Source of the DNA: an uncultured Paracoccaceae bacterium
Lineage (GTDB): Bacteria; Pseudomonadota; Alphaproteobacteria; Rhodobacterales; Rhodobacteraceae
Direction of reading: 5' to 3'
DNA length: 64,000 nucleotides
NCBI GenBank assembly: GCA_947492825.1
Contig: CANLNT010000002.1
Location: forward strand, 194,501-258,500
This document shows positions 8,887 to 18,411 of this stretch, in pieces; position 1 is the stretch's first letter, and each line of letters begins with the position of its first letter. The translations under genes were made by a program, and so were the position numbers. Below the pieces are notes generated by a model. That model made no database searches, was not told where the DNA came from, and saw only the letters and a program-made list of their open reading frames with translations.

Positions 8887-9723
8887 ATGATCAAGAAAAT
8901 CGTTCTGACAGGGGCCGCTGGCCGATTGGGCGGGTTGTGTCGCGCCCCGCTTGCGGCCATGTGCGAAACACTGGTGTCATCTGACATCGTCGACGGGATC
9001 AGCGATCTGGCCCCCAATGAAACCTACGTTCAGGCGGACGTGGGCGAGATGTCAGATGTTCACGCGCTGCTTGAAGGGGCCGAAATGGTGGTTCATTTCG
9101 GATCCATCGCGGACGAGGCACCTTGGGAAAAGATCCTGCATTCCAATCTGCTGAGCGCATACAACGTCTGGGAATCAGCCCACCAACATGGTGTGCGCCG
9201 AATCGTTTATTCCAGTTCTATTCATGCAGTTGGCATGTATTCCAAACACAAGACACTCACCACCGATGTCCCACACAGGCCTGACACCTTCTATGGGTTG
9301 GCGAAGTGTTTTACCGAGGATCTGGCCAGTCTTTATTGGGACAAGCGCGGACTTGAAACTGTCTCCATGCGAATATTCTCGGCAACAGAAAAACCCGGTA
9401 ACAGCCGCGCGCTGGGGTCGTGGCTGTCAGACGCGGACTTGATCCAATTGGTGGAAAAGTCGGTATCGTCGCCAACCACGGGCTTTATGATTGTCTATGG
9501 TGTGTCCAACAACGACCGCGCTGGCGTCGACAATTCGGGCGCGGCCTCGCTTGGTTACCGCCCCAAGGACAATGCTGAGGACTACGCGGCCGAGATTTTG
9601 GCAAAGGCCCCGCCGCAGAACAATCAGGACCCCGAAGACATGTGCCACGGTGGGCCGTTTGCAGTCGTGCCGCTGGGCGAAAGCGGGGTTGAGATGATCA
9701 AGCGGCGGAGCATCAAGACCTAG
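8887..9723 (+). CDS. NAD-dependent epimerase/dehydratase, uronate dehydrogenase-like
   Basis: 278 residues of the extended SDR type. The cofactor motif TGAAGRLGG lies at residues 8-16, the catalytic pair is in YGLAKCFTEDLA, and DVPHRPDTFYG and GYRPKDNAEDYA closely recall bacterial uronate dehydrogenases, which oxidise hexuronic acids to aldarolactones with NAD. The extended C-terminus, about 15-25 residues beyond the usual end, carries CHGGPF and is unexplained. It closes the hyu operon and converges on the next gene with overlapping stop codons inside CTAG. Confidence 0.82.
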   Translation: MIKKIVLTGAAGRLGGLCRAPLAAMCETLVSSDIVDGISDLAPNETYVQADVGEMSDVHALLEGAEMVVHFGSIADEAPWEKILHSNLLSAYNVWESAHQHGVRRIVYSSSIHAVGMYSKHKTLTTDVPHRPDTFYGLAKCFTEDLASLYWDKRGLETVSMRIFSATEKPGNSRALGSWLSDADLIQLVEKSVSSPTTGFMIVYGVSNNDRAGVDNSGAASLGYRPKDNAEDYAAEILAKAPPQNNQDPEDMCHGGPFAVVPLGESGVEMIKRRSIKT

Positions 9724-10676
9724 GACCACAGGTCTGTTGATAGGTACTTCATGCCGCTGTCGCAGATGATCACGGCGATAGTTTTGCCCGTCTCCGGTCC
9801 TGCCAGAAGGGCCAGCGCCGCCATGACGTTCGCCCCGGCAGAATAGCCTGCAAACACGCCTTCTACCCGTGCAAGGTCACGGGTGGTTTCTGCGGCCTCT
9901 TCGCCGGTTACTGCGATAAACCCATCAATTTCAACGCCTTCCATCTGGATCAGATCCGGCATGCCATAGCCGCCGCCCTGGATAGGGTGATCGGGATCGG
10001 TCAGATCACCACCCGCCAGAACTGCCGCACCCGATGGTTCAACGACGTATCCACGCACCTGCGGATTTAAGTTGCGCAAACCAGTAAGCGTGCCGGCAAA
10101 CGTGCCGCCAGACCCAGCGAAGTCGACAAAGACGTCCACATTGCGGTTGCTGTCTGACCAAAGCTCTTCCGCGGTGCCGTATTGGTGTGCGCCCTTGTTG
10201 CCAGGGTGGGCAAACTGATCGGCGCGAAATGCCTGATGCGCAGCTGTCAGCCGCGTGGCGACGGCATCCACCCGTGCGAGGTCGGCGCCGCTGACTTTGC
10301 CTGGCGTGCTGCTCGGTACCTGTTCGACCAGTACCACCTTTGCCCCAAGCGCGCGCATCATGCGGGCCCGTTCGGGCGAGTTTCCACGGCTCATCACTGC
10401 GATGAACGGATGTCCCATCTGTGCGCAAACGATGGCAAGTCCAGTGCCCATGTTGCCGCTTGTCATCTCAACCACGGCTTGACCGGGTCGCAAGGTGCCG
10501 CCAGACCGCGCGGCACGGATGATGCCAAGGGCGGCGCGATCTTTCTTGGAAAAGCCGGGGTTCAGGTAGTCGAGCTTGGCGAGGATGCGGCCCTGCACGC
10601 CCGCCGCCTCGACCAGACGGTCAAGCCAGATGGCCGGTGTGCCACCGATTGTCGAAATGATAGATGTTCCCGCCAT
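9720..10676 (-). CDS. PLP-dependent cysteine synthase/cystathionine beta-synthase-like enzyme
   Basis: 318 residues of fold-type II PLP enzymes. NPGFSKKDRAAL holds the expected PLP lysine (family pattern NPGxSxKDR), TSGNMGTGLA is the substrate loop, and AGSGGTFAGTL binds the cofactor phosphate. This points to O-acetylserine sulfhydrylase-type beta-replacement, but the FSK variant differs from CysK/CysM, so the true substrate is uncertain. ATG 10676 is chosen because AGGTG precedes it by six bases; a GTG nine bases earlier overlaps that Shine-Dalgarno site. It is convergent with the uronate-dehydrogenase-like gene. Confidence 0.88.
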   Translation of the reverse strand: MAGTSIISTIGGTPAIWLDRLVEAAGVQGRILAKLDYLNPGFSKKDRAALGIIRAARSGGTLRPGQAVVEMTSGNMGTGLAIVCAQMGHPFIAVMSRGNSPERARMMRALGAKVVLVEQVPSSTPGKVSGADLARVDAVATRLTAAHQAFRADQFAHPGNKGAHQYGTAEELWSDSNRNVDVFVDFAGSGGTFAGTLTGLRNLNPQVRGYVVEPSGAAVLAGGDLTDPDHPIQGGGYGMPDLIQMEGVEIDGFIAVTGEEAAETTRDLARVEGVFAGYSAGANVMAALALLAGPETGKTIAVIICDSGMKYLSTDLWS

Positions 10677-11389
10677 CACGGACACCTGACGTCAAACTTG
10701 TTACCCTTCCCAGCAGGGACAGCCTAACACGTCTGGCGCATGAACATAGCGCGGAAAATTTGGGGGCGAGAGGCGACGTATGTGCCGCCCTTTGGGAAGG
10801 GATCAGAGGGGGTGCGATTGGAACCAGCCCAGACGCTGGAATAGCGTCTCGTGAGCCTTTTGGGACGGCGCATCCACCTTGCGACAAAGCCGCTGAATGA
10901 CAGAACCACGCTTAATTCCGCGGCAAGGGCTTTTTGAGCAGCGTTGAGCCAACCATAGAGTTTTGCTTGTTGAAGCGAAATACTGCAGGATCCGTTGCGT
11001 GCAACGCCAGGTTTGTCGGCCAAGTCGTGACGCTTGGGCACGTCGCCCGTGTCTTGATCCACGATGATCTCTGACTGGTCACGGCGGTCGATGCTCGCCG
11101 TGGCCGCAAGTGCGGCGAACTGGTTCGCGAATGGCAGTGCCTGCTTGGACGGGGTGACGGTGAAAGTGCTAGCTAAAAGCCAGCCTTCGATCTGCGTTCT
11201 ACTGACGTGAATGCCGCCCGTCAGCGACAATCCCAACATGAATCGCAGGACTTAGAGCGAGGCAAGGAAATGCCATTTCCAAGCAAAGCGATACAACTGG
11301 CCGCCCACGATATCGGACACCGCATGAAGTTATGGGGTACCTGAAATCAGACGAACGTCAGTTGCGAATTGGTCTGGGGTGCGGCCCGT
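10677..11389 (-). other. Weakly coding 700-base interval, possible gene remnant
   Basis: No convincing gene is seen here. An open frame on the minus strand (10724-11239, 171 codons) reads plausibly at first, for example ALAATASIDRRDQSEIIVDQ and QQAKLYGWLNAAQKAL, but becomes arginine- and proline-rich and noncoding in appearance in its last third. No known family was recognised. It could be a decayed gene, a fragment of an acquired element, or a young orphan. The last 150 bases before the HlyC-like gene hold no recognisable feature. Confidence 0.3.
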
Positions 11390-11824
11390 CTAGAACTTAC
11401 GTTTGCCGATCTCGTGTTTGCCATCAGCGCCACGCAAACGGATGTGCAGTGTGCCGCCTTTAGGAAAGACAGCGCGCGCCGCTTTTTCCACAAACGCGCT
11501 GTGGTCCTTCTGCGTCGAGACCGCGTCAACCAGCCATTTGTTCCCGCCGCTGTCCCACGCGTCATCTGTCATTTCTGCCAAATCAAAGTGGGGATCGCGC
11601 AACTTGGCATCCCATGCGTCATCGACTTTGGCAAAAGTCGCAAAGCCCACAGGGGTCGGCACGCTTGCATCGCTTTTGCCTGGCACCGTGGCCGTGACCA
11701 GCAGATTCTTTTGCAGCGGCATGATCGTGATCGCACGTACCTGTTCCAAGGTAAGTTCGCGGAACTGTGGGTTCTTCATCATCAGGAAACTGACGACACC
11801 AAGTTTTTCGAATGCAGAGGCCAT
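11390..11824 (-). CDS. HlyC-like toxin-activating lysine acyltransferase family protein
   Basis: 144 residues. LGVVSFLMMKNPQFREL and DDAWDSGGNKWLVDAVS align by eye with the two core motifs of HlyC/ApxC/CyaC (LGHVSWLWASSPLHRNW and EDWTSGDRKWFIDWIA), enzymes that acylate lysines of RTX toxins using acyl-ACP. Asp100 matches the HlyC catalytic aspartate, but Phe21 stands where the catalytic histidine (His23 of HlyC) is expected. The gene starts three bases after the gyrB stop on the same strand, so it is probably translated from the gyrB message. No RTX protein gene is in the window. Confidence 0.75.
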   Translation of the reverse strand: MASAFEKLGVVSFLMMKNPQFRELTLEQVRAITIMPLQKNLLVTATVPGKSDASVPTPVGFATFAKVDDAWDAKLRDPHFDLAEMTDDAWDSGGNKWLVDAVSTQKDHSAFVEKAARAVFPKGGTLHIRLRGADGKHEIGKRKF

Positions 11825-11827
11825 GGC

Positions 11828-14263
<2,436 letters not shown>

Positions 14264-14304
14264 TTACCCGCTAAATATATGGTTTTTCAGGAGGATTGTC
14301 ACGC

Positions 14305-14331
14305 CCGAAGCCCCACATTTTGTGGTTTCGG
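14305..14331 (-). terminator. Hairpin after the quinone reductase gene
   Basis: Left arm CCGAAG and CCACA (305-310 and 313-317) pairs with TGTGG and TTTCGG (321-331) around a TTT loop, with a two-base bulge. It begins about 20 bases after the stop at 14352. There is no T-run on the minus strand, so termination efficiency is doubtful, but it fits a boundary before gyrB. Confidence 0.4.
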
Positions 14332-14351
14332 ACGTGACGTGTGGCCCGATG

Positions 14352-14945
14352 TCAAGCGGCTGCAGTTGCTGCAGATTTCACAGCTGCGATCCACTTGTCG
14401 ATCTGGTTGGATTTCGCGTCAGTTGCGCCCGCAAACCACAGCGGTTTGCGGGGTTTCATACCAACGAATTTCAGGATTTGCCCGTGCATCATGTGCAGCA
14501 TCGCGCGACTGTAAAGCATCCGCAACGCCCACATCGGTGTGTCTGCGGTGACGATCAACTGTGCCGTCCGACCTGTCAGCAAGGGCGCGGGAAGGCCCAG
14601 CTTGGTCTTGTTGCGCGTGTCAAAGGTGACACCCGGCAGAAAGGTGCGGTCAAAGAGACCCTTCAATTTCGCTGGCATCGAGCCCCACCACATCGGCAGC
14701 GCGAGCACGAAGTGATCGGCCCACTGCAGCTTGGCCGTGAAGTCCTCAAGGTCGGGTTCAAGCGGTTTGTGGTCGTGGTAGCCGCCACCGCCAAAGTCCG
14801 GATCAAAGTCCAGATCGGCAAGGTCGATGGTTTGTACGTCGTGGCCTGCAGCCGTGGCGGAGGCCGCGTAAGTATTGGCGAACAATTGCGAAAGCGAACG
14901 TTCGCCGGGATGCCCGTTCAGGACAAGAATTTTGCGCGGTGTCAT
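14352..14945 (-). CDS. NAD(P)H-dependent flavin oxidoreductase (quinone reductase type)
   Basis: 197 residues of the flavodoxin-like NQO/MdaB/YheR family: ILVLNGHPGERSLSQ at the N-terminus binds the FMN or FAD phosphate, ALPMWWGSMPAKLKG is the flavin-ring motif, and LFDRTFLPG follows. These enzymes reduce quinones or electrophiles by two electrons, often as a detoxification response. ATG 14945 is preferred to an upstream in-frame ATG at 14975 because AAGGAA lies seven bases before it and the longer form would run into the operator. It is divergent from a TetR gene and both share operator repeats. Confidence 0.88.
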   Translation of the reverse strand: MTPRKILVLNGHPGERSLSQLFANTYAASATAAGHDVQTIDLADLDFDPDFGGGGYHDHKPLEPDLEDFTAKLQWADHFVLALPMWWGSMPAKLKGLFDRTFLPGVTFDTRNKTKLGLPAPLLTGRTAQLIVTADTPMWALRMLYSRAMLHMMHGQILKFVGMKPRKPLWFAGATDAKSNQIDKWIAAVKSAATAAA

Positions 14946-14959
14946 GGTGTGATTCCTTA

Positions 14960-15028
14960 AATTGACCGTGGTCACTTTAATGCACTCAAAAAGTGACCAC
15001 GGTCAATTACAATTTTTGACCACGGTCA
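14960..15028. promoter_or_regulatory. Triple TetR-type operator between quinone reductase and tetR
   Basis: The 12-base dyad TGACC-NN-GGTCA occurs three times: 14963-14974, 14994-15005 and 15017-15028. The first two lie within a perfect 19-base inverted repeat (14960-14978 and 14990-15008, 11-base spacer). The third overlaps the predicted tetR promoter. The arrangement fits autorepression plus control of the divergent reductase by the TetR protein at 15049. Confidence 0.8.
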
Positions 15029-15043
15029 TTTTAATGCTATAAG
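15016..15043 (+). promoter_or_regulatory. Predicted sigma-70-type promoter of tetR, leaderless transcript
   Basis: TTGACC at 15016-15021 and TATAAG at 15038-15043 are separated by 16 bases. Transcription would then begin near 15049-15051, which is the tetR ATG itself, and no Shine-Dalgarno sequence is present before it. The -35 hexamer lies inside the third operator copy, consistent with autorepression. Confidence 0.6.
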
Positions 15044-15048
15044 ACGGC

Positions 15049-15642
15049 ATGGCCCGCGCACCGCAACAACGCAGAATCGACACGCACAACCGCCTTTTGG
15101 CGGCGGCCAAGGCGATTGTGGCCGACGGCAGCTATGCCCAGATGCGGGTGGAAGAGGTTGTGATCCGCGCAGGTGTCGCCAAAGGCACGTTCTTTGCCCA
15201 TTTCCGCGACAAGGATGCCCTGATGGAGGCCTTGATCGCCGAAGACCTGACTGCCGCCATCACCGCGATGAGAGAGGCACCTGCGCCGCACGATGCGGCC
15301 ACTTTGGTCACTGCACTCGATCCGCTGGTGCGGGTCCTCGCCTCTGAGCGGGCTGCGTTTGACCTGATCATGCGCTATTCCGGCGCACTGGAAGTCGCCA
15401 ACATCGGGCCAATCGCGCAGAATTTCATCGACCAGATCATGCTATTTATCGACTGGGTCGTACCCCTCCATGGCAAGGCGCTACGCGGCGACATTGACCC
15501 GCAACTGATGGCCGAGGGCATTCAGGCCTTTGTGGTCCAGACTGTCGCACTATCGTTCTGCGCGGTGGAATCGCGCGTGGTGGGCATCGATGAGCGGCTG
15601 GGCCCTTACCTGAACGCCTGGCTTGCGCCGCAGCCGCACTAG
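15049..15642 (+). CDS. TetR/AcrR-family transcriptional repressor
   Basis: 197 residues. The N-terminal helix-turn-helix (RLLAAAKAIVADGSYAQMRV, AGVAKGTFFAHFRDKDALM) is characteristic of TetR; the remaining helical domain would bind a ligand, probably an electrophile or quinone-like compound given the divergent quinone reductase. Three operator copies lie in the intergenic region. The start has no ribosome-binding site and lies five bases after the predicted -10 box, implying leaderless translation. Its stop shares CTAG with the convergent LysE gene. Confidence 0.92.
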   Translation: MARAPQQRRIDTHNRLLAAAKAIVADGSYAQMRVEEVVIRAGVAKGTFFAHFRDKDALMEALIAEDLTAAITAMREAPAPHDAATLVTALDPLVRVLASERAAFDLIMRYSGALEVANIGPIAQNFIDQIMLFIDWVVPLHGKALRGDIDPQLMAEGIQAFVVQTVALSFCAVESRVVGIDERLGPYLNAWLAPQPH

Positions 15643-16259
15643 GTCAGCGCGATCACCACCGCAACGCCGATCAGCAAACTACCAGACACGATATTGGTGC
15701 GATAAAGCGCTGTGGGCGAGGTCAGCAGCGCCCGCGCCCGCCCGATGAACAGCGCCAGCGTCAGGTTCCCCATCAGCGGCACAATCAGCGACAAGAAGCA
15801 GATCACCGCGATGTCAGCCCAGGTCAGCATCGTCAGATCAAAAAAGCCCGGCAACATACCCATATAGAACAGGATCGCCTTGGGATTTCCGAGAATGACC
15901 GCCAACCCGGCAATGAACCCTGCCCACATGCCCGGCCGCGTAAGCCGGGTATCAGAGGCGATGGTCTTGTCCGCGTGGCGGATGACCAGCCAGCCCATCA
16001 GCAGAAATGTCAGTACGGCGACCCATTTCAACACCAGAATGAAATCGGCATAAACGCTGACCAGCCAGGTAACCCCAAGGATCGCCAGAAAAGGCCAAAG
16101 CACATCGCCGACGACAACACCCAGCGCCAGCGGCCAGGCCGCGTTGAACCCGCCCGACAATGTGCGCGCGATCAAAGCCACCCAGACCGGACCGGGGGTC
16201 AGGAATAGCACGAAAAGTGCGCCCGCATATAGCAGCATATCGGCGGATGTGATCGTCAT
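15639..16259 (-). CDS. LysE-family amino acid exporter
   Basis: 206 residues with about six hydrophobic segments. The PGP motif in LFLTPGPVWVAL near residue 20 and NPKAILFYMGMLPGF near residue 125 are hallmarks of LysE/RhtB transporters, which export amino acids or homoserine derivatives across the inner membrane. The family fit is strong; the substrate cannot be deduced. Convergent with tetR, with both stop codons inside one CTAG. Confidence 0.9.
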   Translation of the reverse strand: MTITSADMLLYAGALFVLFLTPGPVWVALIARTLSGGFNAAWPLALGVVVGDVLWPFLAILGVTWLVSVYADFILVLKWVAVLTFLLMGWLVIRHADKTIASDTRLTRPGMWAGFIAGLAVILGNPKAILFYMGMLPGFFDLTMLTWADIAVICFLSLIVPLMGNLTLALFIGRARALLTSPTALYRTNIVSGSLLIGVAVVIALT

Positions 16260-16268
16260 GTGCGCGGC

Positions 16269-16796
16269 TTAGAAGGAAAAGCCCAGAAGGTCCACGGGCG
16301 CTGTATCATCCCAAGGCTGATCACGCAGCTCCATCACCATCAGGTGGCCACGGTCATCGACCTGCACGTCGCCCGTCCATGCATCATAAAGCGCTGTGTG
16401 TTTGACCGTATTTGGCACCGACCGAAAACCGCGCCCGGCATAAAGCGGCTGACCACCAAACAGCAGGAAATGCACCGCCTGACTGCCCTGCGCTTCGGCG
16501 ATGGCATCCGTCATCAGGGCGCTGGCGATGCCCTTGCCGCGATGGTCCGGGTCTGTCGCCACCTCTGCCAAGCCCATTATCGGTAAAAGGTCTTCGCCCA
16601 CGCGGATTGACCGATAGCATAGCGACATATGCCCGATGACTGCGTCACCATCGCGCACAATCAGCCGGACATGGTGGCGTTGCTGGTGAAAGGACCGGTT
16701 GCCGAACGGCTCTTCAAATGCGCGCACCAGCAGGGTGTGAATGCGCGCCTCGTCTTCGGGCGTTAGGTGGATTTCGTCGATCCGTTCAATCTTCAT
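16269..16796 (-). CDS. GNAT-family N-acetyltransferase
   Basis: 175 residues. The acetyl-CoA-binding motif A is seen as VATDPDHRGKGIASALM, preceded by a beta-strand VIGHMSLCYRSI and followed by FLLFGGQPLYAGRGF, a pattern close to YhbS and AAC(2')-I-like acetyltransferases. The acceptor is unknown. The start at 16796 overlaps the VOC gene stop by 11 bases; an earlier in-frame start at 16829 lacks support. It ends the recF-side operon. Confidence 0.85.
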   Translation of the reverse strand: MKIERIDEIHLTPEDEARIHTLLVRAFEEPFGNRSFHQQRHHVRLIVRDGDAVIGHMSLCYRSIRVGEDLLPIMGLAEVATDPDHRGKGIASALMTDAIAEAQGSQAVHFLLFGGQPLYAGRGFRSVPNTVKHTALYDAWTGDVQVDDRGHLMVMELRDQPWDDTAPVDLLGFSF

Positions 16797-17226
16797 CCGT
16801 ATCCGGCAGGATCTGCCTGCCCTCCTCATCTAGTTCCCAGAACGGGTTGAACGCCACTTCCCAAACGTGGCCGTCGGGATCAGCGTAATAGCCGGAATAG
16901 CCACCCCAGAACACTTTTTCCGGTGCTTTCAGCGGCATCGCTCCAACAGACAGCGCCTTTTCATAGGCGGCGTCAACGCCCGCCTCATCGGGGAAATTCT
17001 GCGCCAAGGTGACAGCACCGGTGCCCAGCTTTGCATCCGGACGGCCCTGATCTGCGGCCAACGGGGCCAATCCGAACAGGCCAAGGACCGAAGCGTGCAG
17101 TTGATAAAACACCACTTGTCCCGGAACCTCATCCTTGGGTGTCCAGCCCAGATCACCGTAGAATTTGCGCGACCGTGCCAAGTCGGCGACGCCAAGTGTG
17201 ATAAGCGATACGCGTTGCGGGGTCAT
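16786..17226 (-). CDS. VOC-family (glyoxalase/bleomycin-resistance fold) protein
   Basis: 146 residues with the beta-alpha-beta-beta-beta VOC pattern: VSLITLGVADLARSRKFY at the N-terminus and GYSGYYADPDGHVWEVAFNP near the C-terminus, whose glutamate and an N-terminal polar residue are the usual metal ligands. Members include dioxygenases, isomerases and drug-binding proteins, so function is open. It overlaps recF by ATGA and the acetyltransferase by 11 bases, which indicates co-translation. Confidence 0.87.
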   Translation of the reverse strand: MTPQRVSLITLGVADLARSRKFYGDLGWTPKDEVPGQVVFYQLHASVLGLFGLAPLAADQGRPDAKLGTGAVTLAQNFPDEAGVDAAYEKALSVGAMPLKAPEKVFWGGYSGYYADPDGHVWEVAFNPFWELDEEGRQILPDTDED

Positions 17227-18335
17227 GGGGCGGTCCTTTGCGTTATGGTGGATTGGCCGTCTGTTTCAGTGACTTCGGCATATTGCGCACGCGTCCCCAG
17301 TTCCGCAAACAATTCCGGGCCGGTGCCTGTCATCCAGGCCTGCGCGCCAAGTGCGCAGATTTCATCATAAAGCGCCGCGCAGCGGTTGGCATCAAGATGG
17401 GCTGCAACCTCATCAAGCAGCAAGATGGGTGGCGCGCCATGATCCGATGCCAGCGCACGGCCATTGGCAAGGATCAGGCTGATCAGCAGTGCCTTTTGTT
17501 CGCCCGTGGAACAATCGCGGGCATTTACGCCTTTGTCGGCATAGATCGCCTCAAGATCAGCACGGTGCGGCCCGGTGAGGGTCCGCCCCGCCGCCATGTC
17601 TCGCGCACGGCCATCGGCAAAGGCGCGGCACAGTCCCTCTTGCGTTGTTGGCGCGCCGTCTTCCGCCTGCACGAGGGTCAGGTCCGCTGTCGGGAATGCC
17701 GTCGTGGTATCGGCTTGTGCTTGCGCGAGGTGACCCAGCGTGGCGGAACGGTTGGTGTGAATCTCTGCCCCCGCTTCGGCCATTTGCGCTTCGAGAGCGG
17801 TGTACCAATGGGGGTCGCGTACCATGTCCTTCAGCAGGCGGTTACGTTCACGCATGGCCTTTTCATAGCGCAAAACAGTGCTGGCATGGCTGGGCTGGAA
17901 CGAAAGCGTGGCGCGGTCCAGAAACCGGCGACGACCCTCCGCCCCTTCGATCCACAGCCGATCCATTGCGGGCACAAGCCACAGGATGCGCGCGATACTG
18001 CCAAGGGCGACTTGCGACGCGGCCTTGTCATCAATCCGCACGGTCCGGGGCTGCCCGGCCTCTGCGCCTGTTTCGACCTCATGTACGTGGCGCGCACCAT
18101 TGATCTGAGCGTTGATTTTCCACCCCAACGCCTCGGGCCTGCGGGACAGGTCCGCAAGACCTGCGCGTCGCATTCCGCGACCGGGAGAGAGAAGCGATAT
18201 CGCCTCGATCAGATTGGTCTTACCCGCACCGTTGGGGCCAAAGATCGCAACCGGACGTGGGTCAACATCCAGCGCCGCACGCTTGTGGCTGCGAAAATGC
18301 GACAGGGTCAGCCGGGACAGGAACAGGCCGCTCAT
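17223..18335 (-). CDS. recF: DNA replication and repair protein RecF
   Basis: 370 residues, a standard RecF length. RecF binds single-strand gaps and helps load RecA with RecO and RecR. Walker A GPNGAGKT is at residues 33-40, the SMC-like signature is DCSTGEQKALLISLILANG, and Walker B is PILLLDEVAAHLD. It follows dnaN on the same strand after a 76-base spacer that carries a hairpin and is followed by VOC and acetyltransferase genes with overlapping ends. Confidence 0.97.
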   Translation of the reverse strand: MSGLFLSRLTLSHFRSHKRAALDVDPRPVAIFGPNGAGKTNLIEAISLLSPGRGMRRAGLADLSRRPEALGWKINAQINGARHVHEVETGAEAGQPRTVRIDDKAASQVALGSIARILWLVPAMDRLWIEGAEGRRRFLDRATLSFQPSHASTVLRYEKAMRERNRLLKDMVRDPHWYTALEAQMAEAGAEIHTNRSATLGHLAQAQADTTTAFPTADLTLVQAEDGAPTTQEGLCRAFADGRARDMAAGRTLTGPHRADLEAIYADKGVNARDCSTGEQKALLISLILANGRALASDHGAPPILLLDEVAAHLDANRCAALYDEICALGAQAWMTGTGPELFAELGTRAQYAEVTETDGQSTITQRTAP

Positions 18336-18347
18336 GCCCCGCTAGCA

Positions 18348-18406
18348 CCTTTCTTTTGAATAAAAATATGCCCGCCGGAGGCAAACGATTTTTCGTCGAA
18401 AAATCG
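18348..18406. repeat. dnaN-recF spacer: GC inverted motif plus AT-rich hairpin
   Basis: CGATTTTTCG (18386-18395) and CGAAAAATCG (18397-18406) form a near-perfect palindrome right after the dnaN stop. Read on the minus strand it is followed by TTTGCCTCCGGCGGGCATAT (18366-18385). The GCCTCCGGCGGGCATATTTTT block resembles, from memory, an intergenic element common in Rhodobacteraceae genomes. It may attenuate transcription between dnaN and recF. Confidence 0.5.
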
Positions 18407-18411
18407 CCCCG

